Shown here: piece after piece, positions 34,033 through 42,926 of the stretch
Position numbering within the stretch: position 1 is the first letter of the stretch
How the letters are laid out: each line of letters starts with the position of its first letter
Source of the DNA: an uncultured Acidobacteriia bacterium
GTDB lineage: Bacteria > Acidobacteriota > Terriglobia > Bryobacterales > Bryobacteraceae
DNA: 64,000 nucleotides
Direction of reading: 5' to 3'
Assembly (NCBI GenBank): GCA_903909435.1
Contig: CAIVVT010000045.1
Coordinates: 1 to 64,000 of the forward strand
Made by a program: the position numbers and the translations under genes
The notes under the pieces: model-generated
Told to the model about the DNA's origin: nothing
What the model saw: only the letters and a program-made list of their open reading frames with translations
Databases searched by the model: none

Positions 34033-35763
34033 TTACGGTGCCATTTGATACACCACGGTTTGAAGCGTCGCCGCCCCGGTTTGCTCCTCTGACATGCGAA
34101 TCTCGGACAGCTTGGAGAGCACGTGGCTCAGGCTGGCGATGTTCCCCGAGAAAAACGTTGGCAATCCGCCTGAAACGTCATACATGATGATCCCGCTGTA
34201 CTGGGCTGGTCTGCTGAAATCGAGGGCCTTCATGATCCGCTCGTAGTTCGCGCGTTCCCTCAGGTGCCGGAAACCGGCGGCGTAAGCAAGGCTCCCAGCC
34301 GTCCCGCTCGTTCCGATCCGATCGAGCAACGAAGCAAGCAGGGCGGGGTCGTTGCTGAGGAACAGCAGGCGTCCCTGCACCGCAAACGCCAGCGTTCCGA
34401 GCCCGTCCAGATGTTCGACCGAATGCCGCCCCAGCGTTTCCGTTAACCATCCGGCACCCAGTTGGGAGGTGGTCCAGAGCCTCCCGGCGACAAGAGCAAG
34501 TGCATTGCGGACAACCCGCGCGTCCCACTCCTCCGAGCCGTCGAGGACCATCGCAGTGTGCAACTGCACGAAGGGCCCAACCGGCGGGGCACTCGATTGC
34601 ACCAACAGATGTGCGTGCCCGATCACCTTATCCGCAAGCGTTCGCGCGGCGGCTAACGCCTCCGCATTGCCGGCGTCGGGCGGCAGCGGCTGCTCGTCGA
34701 TATGCGTCTCCAGATCGGCCTCAGTACCAGCGCGCAGGTCGGCCGATACCGCCGCGGGGGCGTCCCGCCATTCGCGGGCAATCTGCGGCTGTGGCCCGGC
34801 CAGACGCTGTACGATCAGCGCGGCCACTTCGGCTGGGTCGCCAGCGTAGGAAGCCCGATACAGGCCGGCATCCGGAGGGACCAGCGCGACCAGACTTGAA
34901 ATCGCCGCCGAGCTTGCAGCGGTTGGAGCAGGTCCCACGGAGTCGGGCGCACGCAGGAACACCCGGTTTTCAACAATGTTGCCTCCGCTGCGCTTCACGT
35001 CGGCCACCGCGGCCCAATACTGGCGCACCAAAGAAGTGTTCCGCTGGACCCAGTAAGAACGGAAGTAGACGCTTTTGACGATCGATTCAAGGTTCATCAC
35101 AAGGCGCAACTCGCCGCGATTCGGCGCTGCTTCCACCGCATCGTGATACCACCTGTCGCTGGCGGTACTCGGGTTCCCACTCCCATTCATCAGCTCGAGC
35201 GCCCGTGCCACCAGGTCGTCCCGCGTGGCGATCAGAAGATACCCCTTGGCGAACGCGAAGGCGACGATCCGCTTCGAGGCTGGATCGGCCCGCAAGTAGA
35301 AGGACACCCCGCCGGCCTGACGCTGCTCGAACTTCTCTCGCACAGCCCACAAGCGGCTTTTCATCAGGTCGCCATCGGCGATGCGGCTGACGTACAGGAA
35401 CTCGACGTCTCGTACTTCGTAAAGCGCCAGTGCGGACTCCTTGCCAGCCAGCTCGATGACCCCCTTGAGGTCGGGCAGGAACCCCGCCGCTGCGCCGTAT
35501 TGCTGATATAGTTCCTCGAGTTTAGTGAACAGATTCGAGCGCGAGTAGACGGCGTAGTTGGCACTCTGCAGCCAGTCGGCTTTGAACTTGGACGCGTCCC
35601 AATCGCGCAGCAGGTTGCCAAAGTCCGGCGCCTCCAGATAGAGCAATGCGCCGCCCGGCATCAGGCTAGCCAGCTTGGGCTGGGACGTGGCGTTTTGCAG
35701 GGCGACATATCCCGCGCCAGCTGCGGATAGCAGGAGCGCGGCCGGCAGAAGCATCTTCTTCAT
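34033..35763 (-). CDS. Exported protein, DUF3352-like (last gene of the envelope operon)
   Basis: A 576-residue protein from the ATG at 35763. An N-terminal signal or anchor (MLLPAALLLSAAGAGYVAL) is followed by LASLMPGGALLYLEAPDFGNLLRDW. The body contains strands such as RIVAFAFAKGYLLIATRDDLVARALELM and, later, FLSNDPALLASLLDRI. This style, in which a protein repeatedly begins with a MPxGALLYL stretch and ends blades with RxxLVxxAL, resembles DUF3352 exported proteins. I give that only as a likeness. It shares an ATGA with the giant TPR gene and so is translationally coupled to it. The long open frame extending to 36249 is antisense-type overlap and not part of this gene. Confidence 0.75.
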   Translation of the reverse strand: MKKMLLPAALLLSAAGAGYVALQNATSQPKLASLMPGGALLYLEAPDFGNLLRDWDASKFKADWLQSANYAVYSRSNLFTKLEELYQQYGAAAGFLPDLKGVIELAGKESALALYEVRDVEFLYVSRIADGDLMKSRLWAVREKFEQRQAGGVSFYLRADPASKRIVAFAFAKGYLLIATRDDLVARALELMNGSGNPSTASDRWYHDAVEAAPNRGELRLVMNLESIVKSVYFRSYWVQRNTSLVRQYWAAVADVKRSGGNIVENRVFLRAPDSVGPAPTAASSAAISSLVALVPPDAGLYRASYAGDPAEVAALIVQRLAGPQPQIAREWRDAPAAVSADLRAGTEADLETHIDEQPLPPDAGNAEALAAARTLADKVIGHAHLLVQSSAPPVGPFVQLHTAMVLDGSEEWDARVVRNALALVAGRLWTTSQLGAGWLTETLGRHSVEHLDGLGTLAFAVQGRLLFLSNDPALLASLLDRIGTSGTAGSLAYAAGFRHLRERANYERIMKALDFSRPAQYSGIIMYDVSGGLPTFFSGNIASLSHVLSKLSEIRMSEEQTGAATLQTVVYQMAP

Positions 35764-38700
35764 GGCGCACTCCTTCGAATCTGCGCGCGCACAAGCTGGT
35801 CCTGCTCGATCACGTTCTTGATGACGGGTTGCCGCAAGGCGTTCTTCGCACGCCGTTCCTGCTCGGTGCTGATCTCCTTCACATGACGCGTGAGATTGGC
35901 GCTCTGCCCAGCAGGTCGAAGGTCGATGGCAGCGCCGAGATAGCTGCGTGCTGCACTCAAATCGTCGAGGCGCTCGGCTGCCGCGGCGAGCGATTCCGCC
36001 AGCGTCGCGCGCTCGCCGCTGGCCATCTGCACCTGCGGCAAGACTGAGGCGGGCTCGATTCGAGGGTAGTCCTGCGATCGTCCGCGACGCGGGGATACGG
36101 GCGCTTCCGGCGTATAGCCAGTCCCCACTTGATCGCGATTCTGGGTCAGAGCGAGAGCCAGATTGTCGCGGCGAAGCTCCAGTGCGGCACGCAGCGCTCC
36201 CAGGCGGGCCCGTTCGTCGGCGGGTGCAATTGCCAGCGCATCGCGCCATAGCCGGAACTTGACTTCGATGTCAGGGGCCCCGCGTGCCGCGTCGAGCCGG
36301 GCCTCGACCTGGTAGGGCCTGGAGGCTGTTTCCGCGGTGATGTTGGCCGACGAAAGCAGCGCGAGTTCAGTTCCGGAGTCGCCAGGCGCCGCGTGCTTCG
36401 CGGTTAGCCGGGCCGCTTCCGCACGCAGCTTGTACGCTGCCTGCGAGTCGGTAACGGCCGCTGTCAACAGGTGCTCGCGCTCTGCGGTGCCGGAAGTCAT
36501 AGCGCGAGCAAGTTGCAGCTTGGCCGCCGAGTCCCAGGGCACGGCCGTGATTCTTCGTCGCATGAACTCCACCGACTCCGCGCTGCTCCCGTATCTGCCC
36601 AGCAGTTCCGCCGCGGGCATCAAGGTCTCGAATCCGTCCTCGACGACCAGCGCCATGCGATTCAGCAGTCCCATTGCCGTGGCGGCGTCCTTGCGTTGGA
36701 GCTTCACTTCGGCCAGTCCCAGGAAGTTAGCAGCCTCCAAGTGACCATCGTGGAGCTCGTGCTCGTACAGGAATTCGAGCACGCTGCGTGCGCCGTCAAT
36801 ATCGCCGTCTTGCTTTAACTTGACCGCCGCTCGCTGCAAGGCATCGCTAGCCGGAGCGTCCTCCGGCTTCGACCGGTACCGCTCCAGCAGGGCGTCAAGC
36901 GCTCCCTCGCGGGCCGCGGCTCGAATCTCGATGCTCTGATCGAAGTTCCTGGTATGTTCCGCGGGCACACGGCTCAACTCCGCGGTCGCGCCCTTCACGT
37001 CGCCGGAGTCCAGTAGCATCGAAATCAATTGCCAGCGCGCCTGCTCGACCAGCGTTGCGGCATTCTGCCGCTCGTAGCCGTACGCGGCGTCAACCTGCTT
37101 GGAGCGAATGGAGACCATTCCGCGCTGCAGCGCTATCCGCTGCTCAGCAGTGAGCCCGTGCGTACGCATCAACTCGTAGAGAATCATCTCGGGATTGTCC
37201 ATGGAGCGTGCGAGTTCGACGAGCCAGGCCGTCCCTTCGCCCCCTGCGATGGACGCGCGCGCCGCAGGCTCGATCAGTTCGCTCAGCCGGTATTGGTTGT
37301 TGCGCTGGTAATAGTCTCCCAGCAAGTGCGAGATGTCGGCGCGCAATTCGCCCAGGACGTGCGACTCCCCGATATCGAGGAAGGTCTCCGCTACACGGCT
37401 CCAAAACTGCTCGGGCACCCGCACGCCCCGGCTCTGCACCCGCAGGAATAAGGCGATGGCGGATTTCCAGCGGGCGATGGCCTCCGCGCGCCGCCCCTGC
37501 GACCACAGCGCGAGGGCGATCTGGTCGTCCGCGTCGCCACGGCTCGGGTCGAGTTCGAGCGCGTGCTCGAACTGCACGATCGCCTTGGCGGGTTGGCCGG
37601 ATTCCGCAAACGAGCGTCCGAGTGCCAGATAGGCGTCCGGATTGCCAGGGGCGGCTTCGAGCGAAGCGGGCAGCCACGCCGCAGCCGCCTCGTCTTTGGT
37701 GGCGGCTAGGTAGTCGCCGTAGCGTCCGCCGTAATAGAACCACACCGAACCCACGATATTGGAGTTTGGTTTCGGCGGTGTCTTGAGGCGTTCCCCGATG
37801 GGGCGCGTGTCCAGCGCAGACTGGAAGGCGGCATCGACTGCCGGGGCGTGGTCGTCGAAGTACTGCCCTGCCAGGGCGGTGTACGCCTTGCTCCAGACCG
37901 CTGGCAGCGCGCCGCCGCGAGTTTGTATGGCCGAGTAAGCGAGTTCGCGATGGTCGCCACCGATGGCCAATTGCACCGCCAGATTGCGGACCTGGTCGTC
38001 GCCGTGGCCGCGCACGATCGCCAGTAACTCCTCCGGCTGACGCGATGCCAGCAATGCCAGATAGGGGGCGAGCAAGTTGCCAAAAGTATTGAATCTACCC
38101 AGCGCCAGGCGTGAGACACGCATCTGCCCGCCGATATCGCCCTCGGCGATAAACGCCTGCGCGGCCTGGAGCAGGGCGCTCCCCTCGACGGTCTGCCCGG
38201 GATTTCTCGACGCGTAGGCTTCCATTTGACTGCCCAACTGGCCATAGAGTCCGCGTTGCGATTGGAGCGCTACCAGGCGCTGGTCTATTTCAGTGGACTG
38301 CGCGAGCACCGATTCGTGCCGCCAGCGCGTTTCCAGATCCACGAGTCCTGCGGATTGAGCCAGCGGCAGCAGCGTACTATCCCGATTGGGTAGCGCCAGC
38401 CCAGTCGCTTGCGCGATCAACGACTGTTCCAATTTCAACTTCTCTTCCGGAGAATACGTCTCGTCGATGATCCTTCCCGTCGCTTCCACCACCTGCCGGT
38501 CCGTCGCGATGTTCTCGCCCAGGCGGGGGAGGACCGCGTTCATGCGCCGAGCATGCGCCATGATGCTGGCATAGTTCACCGCGAGGTTGGGTTCCGCGAA
38601 CAGCCCAGCGCCCGCACGGCTCGCGCCTCGCTCGGCAAACGCCAGCGCATCGCGCATGATGTGCCAGGATTCCAGCCGCTCGGCGATGGCGAAATCGGCG

Positions 38701-41700
38701 GCGGCGGTCTCGCTGCGGGCTCCGATGATGGCGCTCTTCACCGCGGACACGGCCTCTGCGGAACGCCCTAGGCGCGCCTGCAATTCCGCTACTTTAATCA
38801 GCCATTGAGGGTCGCGATAGGACAACTCATACAGCGTTGAGTAGCTTTTAATGGCGTCGTCAAACCGCATCAGGCGCTCTTCCAGGCGGCCTTTCGCCGC
38901 CAGCAGGTCGGCGCGGTCCGGCCGTGCCTTGATACCACGCTCGTAGTCGGCGATGGCGGCAGGATAGTCCTCAGTCACGGTTTCAACGCGGGCCACCACG
39001 ACGGGCCAGCGGTAGTCGAGCGGTGCCTCGGCAATGGTCTTGCGGTAGAACGCCACCACTCGCGGCCCTTGGCCGCGCGCCACGGCGTAACTCGCGGCTT
39101 CCTTCGTCAACGCCTCGTCCTCCGGGTAGCTGTTGACCACTGCGATGTACTGATCGGTTGCGCCAGCCGGGTCCTTCAGACGGTCGAGCGCCTGGATCAG
39201 GCTGCGCCGAACAACCGCGATTCGTTCGACGCGCTGGGCGGGCGTCAGCGTGGATTGCTTCAACCTCTGAATCGTTGCGAGTTGGTAGTCGCGGAAGCCC
39301 CTATCGTCTTTCGCCTGGAGATACGTATCGGCCATGGCGGTCAGGCACTCAGCACGAACCTCATCAGCCGAGAGTAGACCCGCGAGCAGGCTGCGGGCTC
39401 GCTCGAACTGGCCCGCCCCTGTGGCTGTACGAGCCGCTTCGAGCGTGAACTGGGCAGCCAGACCCGCCCTGGCGTGCTTCGCAGCGTCGAGCAGGATCTC
39501 GATCGCTTCCTCAGGCTGGTGGTTGCGGACGTGGAAGGCGACTGCCCCACGCACCACGCCCAGAATCAACGGGTGATCGCGATACAAAGCGTCAACCACC
39601 CGCGCCCCGCCCGCGATGTCCTGCTTCGATTCGAGCAGCCGCGCGTGGGCTAAGGTCAGCCGCATCTTGTCCACCGGGTCGCCCGTGATGGCGACGAGAC
39701 GCTCGCTGGCCTGCCGATCCACGGGATCGAACCCCAGGCGGCGTGCCGTCTCCTGAAGTCCGCTGAGTTCTACGAAAGAGGTCTCAGCGCTGACCCGCGA
39801 TTGCAGCAGCGCCTCGAGTTCCGGTCGCCTCTGCTGCACTTCCAGGATCGAGATCCGCAGCGCAACGGCCTGCGGCGAAGCACCGGCGGTGACGGCGGAC
39901 GTGGTCGCCTGTTCCACCAGATCCCGGCTTTGCGGCCGGTTTAGCAGGCTGATCAGCCGGCTATTAGCCGCGTTCTCACCGTGCAGCGCTCCGGTCATGT
40001 ACTCGCGGACGGCACCGCTGTAATTCCGCTGCCCCTCGCAAATGGCGCCTGCTTCGTAGGCGAACAACGCGGGGTTATCGAACTTCCTGCGCGCCGCCGC
40101 GATCCAGCGTAAGGCGTCGTTATAGCGGTAGTAATCCCAGTACACGGTCGCCGCGTCCAGGTACGCCTCCGGCTTGCCGGGTTGCTCCGCCGGGATTCGC
40201 TCCCAGTACACGCGGGCACGGTCGAACATCTCGCGGTCGGCCCAGATATCGCCCATTCGCGCCAGAAGGCTCTGGTCCCGCGGATTGGCCCGCTGCTGGT
40301 AATCGGCGAGAGCGACCGCGACCTCTGTGTTCCGCCCGTCGTAGCCGCCGAGCGACCGGTACAGCGCGGAGGCCTTTGCGGCGAACTCGCCGCGTCCTGG
40401 AGTTGCAGTCGCCAAAGCGCGAGCGGCCGGGGCGGCGGCTTCAAAATGCGACAGCCAGGCTTCAGCCTCCATGGCGAACTGAATGGCGGCTGGGTTTGTG
40501 GTCAAAGCCTGGTCAAACTGCCCATTCACAATGCCGGGATTGGAGGCGCGTATCTCCGCCAGTTCGGGGTACAGCCGGCCCCCCGCCGAGAGCCGTTCGA
40601 ACAGCATCGAGCGCAGTTGCGGATCGTAAAACCAGTATTGCCGCAGCAGTCGTTCGTAGGCCGGCGCATCGTAAGTCTCCTTGCGGGAGTAGGCGCTCAA
40701 CAGGTTGTGCACGAAGGCCAGGTCTTCCGGGAAGCGCTCGTGTGCGTAGAGGTTCAACTGCCGGTAGAGCACCGCATCGGGACTCGCCTGGGAGACAATT
40801 TCGCCGAAGTACTTTTCGAGTTCGCTGCCCGTGAACACGGCGATGGCGTCGCGGCTGATCTTCTCGAGCGCCGTGTAACGCCGCCCTCGCAAGTACCAGC
40901 GCGCGAGCTTGTGATACCAGGAGCGATCGGCGAACTTCGCAATTGCCTTGCCATAGATGTCTTCGACATCGCGCGACATGCCGTTCTGTTCCAGGTGAGC
41001 GGCGAATCGCTGGTAGAGCCCCGGGTCGTTCGGGTTGCGATCGATCTCGGTCCGGTACACTCGGAGCGCATCCAGCGGGCGTTTCAGACCGGCCAGCCGC
41101 GAGAGGTACTTGTCCAGCACTTGAACGTAATCGGCGGAGCGGGCTCCGACTGGGCCGGGGGGCTCCATCGCCCGCCCGAACGGCCTCGCCATCAGCATCG
41201 GGCCGTTTATGTTCGCTCCAGGTCCGATGGCGAAACGCTGCGGCGGAACTCCGGATAGTGGAGCAAGCACGCCCGGCTGATCGGGTCCGAACGCGCCGCC
41301 TTGTTCCGCAGCCGAATTCGAGCCGATCGGCACGCCGGAGGCTCTGGCCGCCAGTTCGCGTAGCAGTCGATCGTAAAGCGCGAACTCTTCGGTTGTGCGG
41401 TTGGACCGCGCGAGTGCATCGGATACTTGCATCGACACGGCGACCCGCGCGGCTGCGGCTGGGAATGCCGCCAGGTATTCGCGGCCGGCTCGAATCACGC
41501 TGGCATCATCGCCGTAGGCCGCGTATGCGGAAACCAGCGCTGCGCGCAGAGGCCCTCGATAGGCGGACTTGGGGAACTGCTGTTCCAGCAGAACCACCAA
41601 CTGGGCTGCGGCGGCGCGATGGAAATAAGCCGCCGACTTCTCGTTTTGCCGCTGGTACTCAAAGCGCGGTCCCGTCCAGTTGAGCAACAGCGACAGAATG

Positions 41701-42926
41701 CCGTTTAGAAACCCCGGTGACGAATCGAGCGTTGCTATGTCCCTATAGAACGACAAGTCGCCAGAGCCGAACTGGATAGGCTGTTCAGGCGCGGTCAGTA
41801 ACAGATTGGCTAGACCGTACAGCGCTCGTTCCGCGTGCGCACCGCCTGCGGGCGGCACGCTGTAAAGCGCATAGTACAGGCGGGCGGCCTCGTTCACATC
41901 GGGCAGCCACTCAAACAACTGCGCCAGCGTTTGCAGCTCATCGGCCGTCCAGGCTTGCCGGCTGGACTCTTTGGCGTTGCGGTATTCGAGCAACGCGCGG
42001 CGGGCCGCCGGTTCGTTACCCTGCGCCCGAAAGTAGTGGAACAGCCGCGCGGTGGCGTCCAGGTCTGCCGCATTCGCCGCGAGTTTCGTGCGTGCCCGGC
42101 CGACGAACTCCCTGAGCTGTCCTTCCTGCTCCAGCAATTTGAAGTAACCGGCGCGCATCTCGTCCGGCCAGAGGGGCTGAAAAGCCTGATCGTAGAGCGC
42201 CAGAGCGGCGCTGGCCGATCCCCGGCGGACTTCGAGATCCGCGCGCATTCTTACGGCTTCCAACGGGTCGCTAAAGCTGCGGCCATACTTCGCGATCTCC
42301 GTTTCGGCGGCGGCGAATTGCTGCCTTGCGGTAAGATGTTCGATCAGCTTCCGCCACGCGTCGGGCTGTTTGGGATAGCGGGCTACCCACGCGCGGTACA
42401 CGGGCTCCGCGAGGGCTTCCGGCAAGGCTTCCTCAACCGCTAACTCAGCCATCCGCTCAAACGCGTGCCAACCCCGCTGCGCGGGCACCGGTTGCAGCGG
42501 GTCGTCCTTGGCGGAGGCCGCAGCTGTCAGCGCGGCCAACTCGTCCCGCGGCCGGATTCGCCTATGGTAAAAATCGGCCAATTCGACCCGGGCGGCGTAT
42601 TGGTCGGCAGCGTTTTCGGCGCATGCTTTCCAATCGATTTCGGCTGCCGCAAAATCAAGCGCCGTCTCCGCTTCCCGCGCTCGCAAGCGGTACAGCATGG
42701 AGTCGCGCGGCGAACTGGCGATTAGATCACTCAGCGCGGGCCGCGTTTCCGCAGGAGGCCTCAGGATCGGCATCGCGCCCCCTGGCATGGGCACGGACCG
42801 GAAAAGTGCCGCAAGCGCCGGTCCCGCAGCAATCTGCTGCACCCACGGACTCAGATCGCCACGGATGAGGATGGCGCCCGTGACCATCAGGCCGGCGACG
42901 GTTCCGAATCGCTTACCAGATTTCAA
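35760..42926 (-). CDS. Giant tetratricopeptide-repeat protein (2388 residues)
   Basis: The largest gene of the window. The start is a TTG at 42926: it has a strong AGGAGG 6 bases upstream (inside the preceding gene) and gives MKSGKRF followed by a signal-anchor (VAGLMVTGAILI). After a Pro-rich stretch, almost the whole protein is helical and built of degenerate TPR pairs, for example AAFYRKTIAEAPLDYRWPVVVAR, NPDAYLALGRSFAESGQPAKAIVQFEHALELDPSRG and DRADLLAAKGRLEERLMRFDDAI. No enzymatic motif was seen. It would lie in the periplasm or be membrane-anchored and act as a scaffold. It overlaps the VIT/VWA gene by 14 bases and the next gene by 4. Confidence 0.88.
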   Translation of the reverse strand: MKSGKRFGTVAGLMVTGAILIRGDLSPWVQQIAAGPALAALFRSVPMPGGAMPILRPPAETRPALSDLIASSPRDSMLYRLRAREAETALDFAAAEIDWKACAENAADQYAARVELADFYHRRIRPRDELAALTAAASAKDDPLQPVPAQRGWHAFERMAELAVEEALPEALAEPVYRAWVARYPKQPDAWRKLIEHLTARQQFAAAETEIAKYGRSFSDPLEAVRMRADLEVRRGSASAALALYDQAFQPLWPDEMRAGYFKLLEQEGQLREFVGRARTKLAANAADLDATARLFHYFRAQGNEPAARRALLEYRNAKESSRQAWTADELQTLAQLFEWLPDVNEAARLYYALYSVPPAGGAHAERALYGLANLLLTAPEQPIQFGSGDLSFYRDIATLDSSPGFLNGILSLLLNWTGPRFEYQRQNEKSAAYFHRAAAAQLVVLLEQQFPKSAYRGPLRAALVSAYAAYGDDASVIRAGREYLAAFPAAAARVAVSMQVSDALARSNRTTEEFALYDRLLRELAARASGVPIGSNSAAEQGGAFGPDQPGVLAPLSGVPPQRFAIGPGANINGPMLMARPFGRAMEPPGPVGARSADYVQVLDKYLSRLAGLKRPLDALRVYRTEIDRNPNDPGLYQRFAAHLEQNGMSRDVEDIYGKAIAKFADRSWYHKLARWYLRGRRYTALEKISRDAIAVFTGSELEKYFGEIVSQASPDAVLYRQLNLYAHERFPEDLAFVHNLLSAYSRKETYDAPAYERLLRQYWFYDPQLRSMLFERLSAGGRLYPELAEIRASNPGIVNGQFDQALTTNPAAIQFAMEAEAWLSHFEAAAPAARALATATPGRGEFAAKASALYRSLGGYDGRNTEVAVALADYQQRANPRDQSLLARMGDIWADREMFDRARVYWERIPAEQPGKPEAYLDAATVYWDYYRYNDALRWIAAARRKFDNPALFAYEAGAICEGQRNYSGAVREYMTGALHGENAANSRLISLLNRPQSRDLVEQATTSAVTAGASPQAVALRISILEVQQRRPELEALLQSRVSAETSFVELSGLQETARRLGFDPVDRQASERLVAITGDPVDKMRLTLAHARLLESKQDIAGGARVVDALYRDHPLILGVVRGAVAFHVRNHQPEEAIEILLDAAKHARAGLAAQFTLEAARTATGAGQFERARSLLAGLLSADEVRAECLTAMADTYLQAKDDRGFRDYQLATIQRLKQSTLTPAQRVERIAVVRRSLIQALDRLKDPAGATDQYIAVVNSYPEDEALTKEAASYAVARGQGPRVVAFYRKTIAEAPLDYRWPVVVARVETVTEDYPAAIADYERGIKARPDRADLLAAKGRLEERLMRFDDAIKSYSTLYELSYRDPQWLIKVAELQARLGRSAEAVSAVKSAIIGARSETAAADFAIAERLESWHIMRDALAFAERGASRAGAGLFAEPNLAVNYASIMAHARRMNAVLPRLGENIATDRQVVEATGRIIDETYSPEEKLKLEQSLIAQATGLALPNRDSTLLPLAQSAGLVDLETRWRHESVLAQSTEIDQRLVALQSQRGLYGQLGSQMEAYASRNPGQTVEGSALLQAAQAFIAEGDIGGQMRVSRLALGRFNTFGNLLAPYLALLASRQPEELLAIVRGHGDDQVRNLAVQLAIGGDHRELAYSAIQTRGGALPAVWSKAYTALAGQYFDDHAPAVDAAFQSALDTRPIGERLKTPPKPNSNIVGSVWFYYGGRYGDYLAATKDEAAAAWLPASLEAAPGNPDAYLALGRSFAESGQPAKAIVQFEHALELDPSRGDADDQIALALWSQGRRAEAIARWKSAIALFLRVQSRGVRVPEQFWSRVAETFLDIGESHVLGELRADISHLLGDYYQRNNQYRLSELIEPAARASIAGGEGTAWLVELARSMDNPEMILYELMRTHGLTAEQRIALQRGMVSIRSKQVDAAYGYERQNAATLVEQARWQLISMLLDSGDVKGATAELSRVPAEHTRNFDQSIEIRAAAREGALDALLERYRSKPEDAPASDALQRAAVKLKQDGDIDGARSVLEFLYEHELHDGHLEAANFLGLAEVKLQRKDAATAMGLLNRMALVVEDGFETLMPAAELLGRYGSSAESVEFMRRRITAVPWDSAAKLQLARAMTSGTAEREHLLTAAVTDSQAAYKLRAEAARLTAKHAAPGDSGTELALLSSANITAETASRPYQVEARLDAARGAPDIEVKFRLWRDALAIAPADERARLGALRAALELRRDNLALALTQNRDQVGTGYTPEAPVSPRRGRSQDYPRIEPASVLPQVQMASGERATLAESLAAAAERLDDLSAARSYLGAAIDLRPAGQSANLTRHVKEISTEQERRAKNALRQPVIKNVIEQDQLVRAQIRRSAP

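Noticed and set aside
35764-36249. N-terminal extension of the DUF3352-like protein to give 738 residues
   Set aside because: It would overlap the TPR gene in another frame by about 490 bases, while the ATG at 35763 gives a signal peptide and an ATGA coupling.
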